Assembly: GCA_024449915.1 (NCBI GenBank)
Contig: JAMZAV010004958.1
Location: 1 to 64,000 of the forward strand
Source: Sweltsa coloradensis
Lineage: Eukaryota; Arthropoda; Insecta; Plecoptera; Chloroperlidae
Direction: 5' to 3'
DNA: 64,000 nucleotides
In this document: positions 57,071-64,000 of the stretch, piece by piece
Position numbering within the stretch: the first letter of the stretch is position 1
Layout of the letters: each line of letters opens with the position of its first letter
Made by a program: the position numbers and the translations under genes
The notes under the pieces: generated by a model
Databases searched by the model: none
What the model was told of the DNA's origin: nothing
What the model saw: the letters and a program-made list of their open reading frames with translations, nothing else

Positions 57071-57420
57071 GCTACACCCCACATTCTAGTTCTGATGGTT
57101 AATCCCTTTGGAGAAACCCTGACTTTTCACTTGGACTTGGATGTGATACCCGCGGGCCGGGCTCTTCACTGAATGAGGCGGGCTTTTTTTATGTCATTTG
57201 TAATGGGTATTTTGCAATCATAGAAATGTTCTTAAACCAAAATTACAAAACCTTTTGTTTCTCGTAACAGTACGGGGTACATGCCAAAACTTCCGGTCAC
57301 AACATTATTATTATTTTTTCATCTAGATAATTGTAGCAATGATTTGGGACTTTTGGGATTTGGGACTAATTATGATAAAAAACTATTTTACCATATGACA
57401 ACAACGTCTGGTCTTTTTTG
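57071..57420. other. Unannotated stretch
   Basis: No gene or repeat recognised. Confidence 0.35.
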
Positions 57421-57435
57421 GAAATCAATCCAGTA

Positions 57436-57512
57436 AAATCCATCTCAGCGGGGTGTCGAACCCCGGTCTCCCAATTGCTGGTCGGGCGCTTTGACCCCTA
57501 AGCTACCAAGAC
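57436..57512 (-). repeat. tRNA-derived SINE head, minus strand
   Basis: On the minus strand: box A TAGCTTAGGGGT (57505-57494) and box B GGTTCGACACC (57462-57452), followed by GCTGAGATGGATTTTACTGG. A partial copy of the same region in plus orientation lies at 57561-57610. Confidence 0.55.
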
Positions 57513-57560
57513 AATCAGATCTCATCAATCCAGATGTTATGAACTGAAGTTAACCGTCTC

Positions 57561-57610
57561 GGTAATCGGGAGACCATGGTTAGATACCCCGCTGAGATGG
57601 ATTTTTAAAT
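57561..57610 (+). repeat. Partial tRNA-like repeat, plus strand
   Basis: CGGTAATCGGGAGACC then TACCCCGCTGAGATGGATTTT, matching the 3' half of the element at 57436-57512 in opposite orientation. Box B is mutated (GGTTAGATACC). Confidence 0.5.
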
Positions 57611-58624
57611 TTCTGGATTAATTTCCTAAAAACCAATTACACTTACGGGAGGGTTTCCCGATTAATGAAATTGAGAAAGAAACGTCTTGTCTTGTACGTG
57701 AAATCGTAATTTGTCTATCTGTGTCAGACATCGCTCCGCCTTGATGGACCATGTGGCAATGCATGGCTGATTGCATGGTAACTGTCATATTTTAAACCAT
57801 GTCAATTTACTTCTGCTTTACTGAACTGCGGCTCGTCGACGGTAATAAAATAGTAATAAATTATATTGAATTTGCTATCCAAGTATTTGTTGACACAGCT
57901 GGGATAGACCTGAAAGAGAGAGTCGGCGCCTCGGCGGTATTTCCTTTTTCCTTCCATGGCCATTGTACATGAATACAATAGTCATTGAAAAAGGGAAGGA
58001 GCTCTTCAACCAGTGCGTTTACGATATTTTTGTCGTGGTAGGGAGTAGGGTCAAGAAAACTCGGTGGGCGAACTTGACCCTACGAGTGCGAAGTATAGCC
58101 AGGATACATTTTATGTTCAAAGGTATAGAGGCACTTAGTGTAGTCTTTTATCTAAAGGCTAGCGTACTAAAAATATAGTTGTTATAAATTAAAAGTGTAG
58201 ATGTGGGTTACATAGAAGCCCGGACGACGACCCGCTCTGACTAAACGGGTACTTTAAAAAGTCCACGCACATGCTGTTGCTTTCGGATAAACGGGCTGTA
58301 ACGGGCCAACTTACACTTTAGGCGCCGAGACTGGGCTTTGATAAGCTAGCTGATTAGGGCCTACGGGCCCGAGCCTGAAATATCGGGGTCGGGCCTGGCC
58401 GGGCGGTGGTAGGCCCGTGTAGACCTCTAGCCCATACACCCTTGGGTAGAGTACCCGAATCAGACCCCAAGCCCCCTCCAACCACCGTGGTAAAAATTTT
58501 GAGAATTCATTCGAAATTTAGCTTCCAATGCACTGAGCGCCATCGATTATGTAATTATATGAAAATCCCTCATGAGTGATTGGGTGATGTTTTCAAATTT
58601 CAAATACATATATTAGCCGAATAG
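57611..58624. other. Unannotated stretch
   Basis: Includes a 71-codon ORF (57963-58178) without recognisable domain and GC-rich GGGCCT-type sequence near 58340-58430. No supported gene. Confidence 0.35.
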
Positions 58625-59005
58625 ACCGTCGTGAAACGTGGTGTGAACTTGGAGCTATCAAAATCGAGGGGATTTAGGTACCTGACAACACATGCAAAAT
58701 TTGGTAGGGATACGAGCATTCCTTCTCGGTGAAAAAATGGCTTGAATCATAGCTACTAACTACTGCTACTGCTACTACTGTCTAATTCGTCAGTTTCAAT
58801 CGGCCCGCGATTCTAACCAAACGTATGGGCTACAACGTTCATATTTTACAAGTACATAAAGGTTATAGTGATATAGAGCCTTTTGAAAGAAAAAGTTGAA
58901 AAAATTGCTGGTAGGCTAACTAATAAAGGTTTTAATATAAGCCTTATACAGGCATACAATCAACGAGTAACTATAGTTACTTGTAGACAATGATCGCCTA
59001 CATTG
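58625..59005 (+). repeat. Dispersed repeat C, copy 2
   Basis: Second copy of the repeat at 13640-14060. It is interrupted or ended at CTACATTG by HINE copy B7, whereas copy 1 continues TTTACAAAAAGC. Confidence 0.65.
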
Positions 59006-59440
59006 TTGGATGAGCGAAACGAAGACTTCAATTTCACTTACGTTACCGGCCCATTAAAAAGAGCTCGGGTGTTTTGTTTATTGTTTTTATGTTTTTTGTT
59101 GTTTTTCTGTCTGTTTGTTCGCGCTCTACCGGGCAAACGGCATGCGATCTTAATAAAAAAAAAAAATGGAGGGGACCTTCGAAATCTCTGAACTTATACC
59201 TGACACGTTTTTGGGTGTAATCGAAGAAATATGTTTCATGAATATTTTTTTCGATTTTTAATGCGATATTTTCATGATATTTGGCCCGATTCTGACCAAA
59301 CGGGTGGGGCTACAACGTTCATATATTTTTACATGGACATTCAAATGGTGATGTAGAACCCTTTGAAAGAAAAAGATTAAAAAAAAAGTAATCCAGAATG
59401 CATAGACATAAGGGTTTAAGGCTGGATGTCCCCATAGCGC
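59006..59440 (+). mobile_element. HINE family B, 3'-truncated copy (B7)
   Basis: 5' TTGGATGAGCGAAACGAAG, then the same order as copy B1: TCTGTCTGTTTGTTCGC, CTCTACCGGGCAAACG, GAGGGGACCTT, ACACGTTTTTGGGTGTAATC and GATTCTGACCAAACGGGTGG. The 3' hairpin/CTAGT is missing. Confidence 0.65.
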
Positions 59441-60195
59441 TCTGTATGTGCAGAGGTCTACTAAATATTTTTTAAAGCACTTTCCTGCTGTCTAAAATCT
59501 TTCAAATTACTTTGTGAAACACATGAAGGATTGAATTTTGTCAAACTATTTTTACAATTAGCATACATTGATTCGATTTTAAATGGGACAGACCTATATG
59601 CTAATTTCTCATAAGAAATGGACTGGATCATGAGATAAATGTGTGGTTTTCTCACACAATATTTTAAATACTATTACCATTTTTCAAGAGTAAGTATCAA
59701 TATTCCATTAAATTTATGGAAGACTATTAAATCAATATAAACAGCTTTCGCGCGTTTTACTAATGTATGTCTGTGAGCTCGCGCTCTGGGTTTTGTGGCA
59801 ATATTAGAACTCTTTGAACTTTCCCTTTCCAGACAGACAAAAGAGCAGCCGATGAAAGGACAGCCAAGCGGAGCTCTTGACCCTTTTACGGGCTGCAGTT
59901 CCAGGTAAAAGCAAAGCCTCTCGTCGTGTTATGAATGGCATGGGACTACAATGACCAAATAAATAAGTTTTCAACTACCATGTCCAAACAGATTTTTCTA
60001 GTCAGAACAAATTGAGAAGAGTTCTGGATTTAGAATCCGTCAACTCAAATGTCCGATTTGAACGTTTCTCTTTGGACTGCAGAACTATTACTTATTTTGT
60101 AGCACGTACATAGCCTACATACTAATAATCAAATATATCACCCTATTGGATCAAACGTTATTAATATTAATTTTTAATGCAATCCAGAAATTAAA
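59441..60195. other. Unannotated stretch
   Basis: AT-rich, no supported gene. The 64-codon minus ORF (59461-59655) has no domain. Confidence 0.35.
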
Positions 60196-60197
60196 AA

Positions 60198-60272
60198 ATC
60201 CATCCCGATGGGGGTTTCGAACCCGAGTCTCCCACTTTCCGGGTGGACCCCTTAGCCAACTAGCCCACTGAA
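60198..60272 (-). repeat. tRNA-derived SINE head or tRNA pseudogene, minus strand
   Basis: Box A TAGTTGGCTAAG (60263-60252) and box B GGGTTCGAAACC (60223-60212), then CCATCGGGATGGATTTTTTAA. Related in layout to 57436-57512 (GGATTTTT after the tRNA body). The middle lacks a clear cloverleaf. Confidence 0.5.
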
Positions 60273-60329
60273 CGGTAACTTTTTAAAACTTCTGTATTGT
60301 CGTTTCACGTTATTATTACGTTATTATTA

Positions 60330-60331
<2 letters not shown>

Positions 60332-60413
<82 letters not shown>
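60332..60413. repeat. (AAT)n microsatellite
   Basis: About 27 uninterrupted AAT units. Confidence 0.95.
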
Positions 60414-60414
<1 letters not shown>

Positions 60415-62017
60415 GTATATATGGTTTTTAAGCATAAGCCCGCTTTAAGGACATAGTTATTGATTCATAGCAGTTGTAGAAAATAAAAAAAATAATAATA
60501 ATATTTATGTTCTGAAAATGTATATTGCAAAGTATGTACAGTAAAAATTATTATTATTATTATTAATATTATTATTATAACTATTATTGTCGTAGCCAGG
60601 ATTTTGATTCTGGGGTTGGGGGGGGGGGTCCCGGGTAGGATGTCTCCCGCTATTGCGAACGGGGGGGGCGCGTCACAGACAAATTTTGATTTTTTACACT
60701 GAAAAATAGTGGCTTTTTTACTGTTTTAGAGCGTTTTTTCCTATAATTTAAAAAATTGTGAAGATCCACAAACTGTCGGTTTACAAAATCTTGCCATATG
60801 TAGGACCTACATATTATTATGTATGCCATAGTGCTATTTAGTATTATATAAACCCTCCTGATTTGGGGGGGGGGGGATGGGAAACCCCCTGATTCCCCCC
60901 CCCCCCCCCCCCGCTTGTACGTGTTTTGTGACAACATCAACAACAACAAAATACATATGAAAACTACTACTCCATGTGTACGGACTACACTAAATCCCAA
61001 AACGTAAGCGCTCGCACAGTGGCGCACACGCATACCACATTAGCAAGCGAACTTGCCGAACATGCTCAAAAATATGCATTATTTTGGGTGAAAACTCATT
61101 AGCAATTTCTGATAATAGATCGTCTTCCATGAAAGTTTACAATAATCGGTTACATACATTCACGTGGAAGTTTTTACAGTTTTCAGTCTCTTTTGATAAG
61201 TGAATCCTCGTGACCCAAATTATAATACATTTAGGGCCGGCTTTACGTAATATCCAATACGTCCAACGGTCCGCGGTTACCGACGGCTGCATAATGCGAT
61301 GGCGGCGCCAAGAAGCTATAAGGGAGGAACAAAATTGGAAATGCACAAACACACAACAAGTCAACAACCATTTTAAAATTATTTAGAAAAACTCATTACT
61401 TGATTAAATTACTTGCATTGGTTTATGGTCCGAGAAATACCGAAGATATCAGTGAATAAAGTAAGACACTTTTCTAGTAGTGACCCCATCCATGATAAGT
61501 TGATAAGCATGATAGGGGGGGGGGGGGGGGGGGAGTATCAAAACGAAATGACAATTTCAATTTGACCAGAAATAAGATAAAGTAAACTTCAATATCTCAA
61601 AACGTAAAAACGGTCACGTTTTATAAAAGCAGTCAAATATAATATAATTGTATTGATAAATTCGCTTATGTAGGCCCACGCATTATTTTTTTTGGGCAAT
61701 CACATCAGGGCATCGAACCGAAACGCGAAAAATTGTTTTATTTAATATGTGGGGCGTAAAAAAGGAAATTATATAATGTAACGGGACATTTTCAGTTCCT
61801 TGTTATTTCAGACTGAGTATAATCTGTGTAAGCTAATCCATTTGTTTCATCAATGTCAAAGGGGCCCTGCATACCTTCATCTCAAAACAAAAATAAGTAC
61901 TTGAAACTTGTAAGCATAATCTTATTTTCGATTTTTTACGCGGTTTGTACTTTAGTTTGTACCAGGACATCGAGCTAAAATTAAATTTTTATTTTGTTTT
62001 GGTAATACCCCGTTAAA
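60414..62017. other. Unannotated AT-rich region with homopolymer runs
   Basis: Contains an ATT repeat (60549-60585), C run (60894-60912) and G run (61515-61533). The 127-codon minus ORF (60650-61033) spans the C run and has no recognisable domain. Confidence 0.4.
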
Positions 62018-62052
62018 AATAACGGTGTAAAAAACCGTTTGACACCGTTATT
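62018..62052. repeat. Short inverted repeat (11-bp stem)
   Basis: AATAACGGTGT and ACACCGTTATT separated by a 13-nt loop. Function unknown. Confidence 0.6.
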
Positions 62053-64000
62053 GTTATGCATTTTATGACAAATATAACAATAATGTGTACATTTTACAAT
62101 ATTTTTAAAATTTTGAGATTGATGATTTAAAATATTTTTCCTAATAAGAAGCCCAAATTGGTAAAAAAAATCAAATTACACGCTACATGAGCTTTTATGG
62201 TCACTTCGAAGGCGACGAAAGACTAAACACGAAGTATTACCCAAAGTGTCAAGAAGACGGTACGTGTTGAACTTTCCTTTTGCAATTTTTCACGATTTGA
62301 CGATTTTGAGACTGCCCTGCCGAATAAACCGAAAACAAACCCAAACATAAATTCTAGATTTCGCCGATTTCGGTTGACGGTTTTGTCGGTTTTCGGTTCG
62401 ATGCCCCGGTATGTACCCATGCTCTGCCCTATTAAACCTATAATTTTACAGCCGACAATTTTCGCACATAGTCAGCTCGAAGAATCGTTTGTCCCTTTGG
62501 GAAAAACCCACCCCCGTTTTCACGGCGGCACCAGTTACAAGTTCATACTTCATAGACATCCTTATAGCCTACTCGTCGTAAGTCCCCTTTCTAATCCTTA
62601 CTGCTTGGGAATGTAGCACTCACGTGCCTCTGATTGGTAGGATCAGAGCACAGTTGAATAATTATTATACTGTCGCGGTTTATTATCCTTATCACCCTTG
62701 CCGCCACGTAAGGAAGTAAAGAAAGAATCTGATTACAGAGTAAATTCTGTTATAATTATTTAAATCTCTTAAATTAATAATTATTCTGTAAACAATACAC
62801 AAACAAGAATTTTGTAATGTGATTTCATCGTCAGGTGACAAAAATTTCCCTACCATTATCCCATGGATTAATTTATGTCATAGCAACCAAATGTGAATTA
62901 AAATTAAATTAGGCCTAAATAATAGTATATTGAAACGACATCAAGAAAGGTAAAACAACTCTCATTGGCAAATTTGGGCGTGAGTTCTGGTAGTGAGTCG
63001 TACCTTGGCAAGCGGCTGTCAATCTTATGTCTTTCAAAAGTGAAGTTTTAATTAGGTCGGAGGGGTGGGGGACTACCTGCTTAACTAGGCCTACCTAAAA
63101 TTACATTCTCAAAAATTTTTTTCATCTCATAAATTAATTAGACTACGTAATGAGTCGATTGGGTACCGGGAAATAGCATACCTTATAAAGATAAACTCAA
63201 CTTTTTTCGCGATTCCAATGATCTTATGCAGGCTGGGAATAGTATATTCAGATTTACAAAGGTTTTTCAGACAACAAAATATTTCAAATGTGACGATTCT
63301 AAGGCCCTGTCGTTTTGTCATGAAATAAGAATAATAATATAGCAAGAAGTATATTTCTAATTTTATACCGGGGTTAGCAACAATTACACACACACACACA
63401 CACACAACACAAGCCTAAAACATTAATTTTATAAATCGTTCTAATGTTGGCAATATTTGTCATTCATTTTACGCGATGTTGTTCGCCCTCTCAGAACAGA
63501 CGGCACGGCAGCATCCCTTCTTAAAACGAATACGGAGATAATGCACGGTAATTTTGACTGTAAGGCTTTAATTACTTTCGGTGAAAAGAGGCAATTATTA
63601 GGTTCTCGTTATTATTTTTGTTGTTCATAATGAAATTGTATCACGCGCTCTGCAATCGTTTTATTGATTGAATTATTAGGCTTATTATCAAGTTAATATT
63701 ACCATTTTTAAATTTATTACACATCGCTTACTGAGTACCAAGCTTAGAGGAAATACCAAGGATGCAACGTTGTTGTGGTTCTTTGTTTCTCTCCTGCACA
63801 TCAAGTATGTGTATTCAAAGGAAGATACACGATTGGTGTTTGTATAAGACAAATACGTAGTCTAATTTTGTCTGAAAATTTTAATTCAAAAGCCTATTTC
63901 AATCGTATTTACTATATTGTGTTCGATTACTTCGGAAAATGTAACAATTTCCCTCATTTTAATATGTTGTGTGCACAAGCGATATGTTAACAATGACAGG
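62053..64000. other. Unannotated AT-rich region
   Basis: A (CA)n run at 63386-63407. No gene, repeat family or RNA recognised; ORFs are short and without domains. Confidence 0.4.

Noticed and set aside
57436..60272. Functional tRNA genes
   Set aside because: Boxes A and B are present but the anticodon arm does not fold, and SINE-like flanking sequence is shared between copies.

Overview
The window reads as a repeat-dominated stretch of an animal nuclear genome. It is AT-rich with GC-rich islands. It has polyadenylated and LTR retroelements, Helentron-type repeats, tRNA-derived SINEs, long AAT/GA/CA microsatellites and TAGGCC-rich tracts, and no bacterial gene layout. The element mix (animal Ty1/copia and Ty3/gypsy, Jockey-like and CR1/L2-like LINEs, foldback elements of tandem subrepeats) fits a marine invertebrate, possibly an echinoderm or relative; that placement is inference. 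I found no convincing host protein-coding exon, rRNA or functional tRNA gene.

Layout. 1-7.3 kb: GC-rich tandem repeats, several Helentron-like non-autonomous elements (HINEs, families A and B) and a 380-bp near-perfect hairpin MITE flanked by TTAA. 7.29-12.83 kb: an LTR element with ~1-kb terminal direct repeats, a tRNA-Lys-type primer site and only a broken gag-like ORF. 12.8-16.5 kb: a minisatellite, more HINEs and an inverted LINE fragment. 16.5-51.35 kb: one nested complex. A CR1/L2-like LINE (16540-18544 and 50543-51345) is split by a giant long-LTR element (18545-50538, TSD ACAT). That element's gag ORF is split by a Ty1/copia element (21208-25342, minus strand, identical-looking 231-bp LTRs, TSD GAGTT). 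It is split again by a GC-rich Jockey-like LINE (~26280-46499). The LINE's reverse transcriptase is split by a 15.4-kb DNA transposon (30132-45509, probable TSD CAG). The DNA transposon holds two degraded Ty3/gypsy elements (30842-35215 minus; 35745-41261 plus, TSD GTATC). In three cases excising the insert restores the interrupted reading frame, so the insertion order can be read directly. 51.5-56.6 kb: a perfect 55-bp palindrome, then head-to-tail HINE-A copies joined by AAT microsatellite, the last split by a 2.1-kb foldback element built of mirrored ~160-bp satellite units. 56.8-64 kb: tRNA-derived SINE fragments, HINE pieces, microsatellites and otherwise featureless AT-rich DNA.

How they work together: there is no operon or pathway. 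The complex is a record of transposition: LINE hosting LTR element hosting copia and a second LINE hosting a DNA transposon hosting gypsy. Most coding regions carry frameshifts. Between about 31 and 41 kb the sequence has inflated homopolymers and very many indels, so unpolished sequence or misassembly there must be considered before calling biology.
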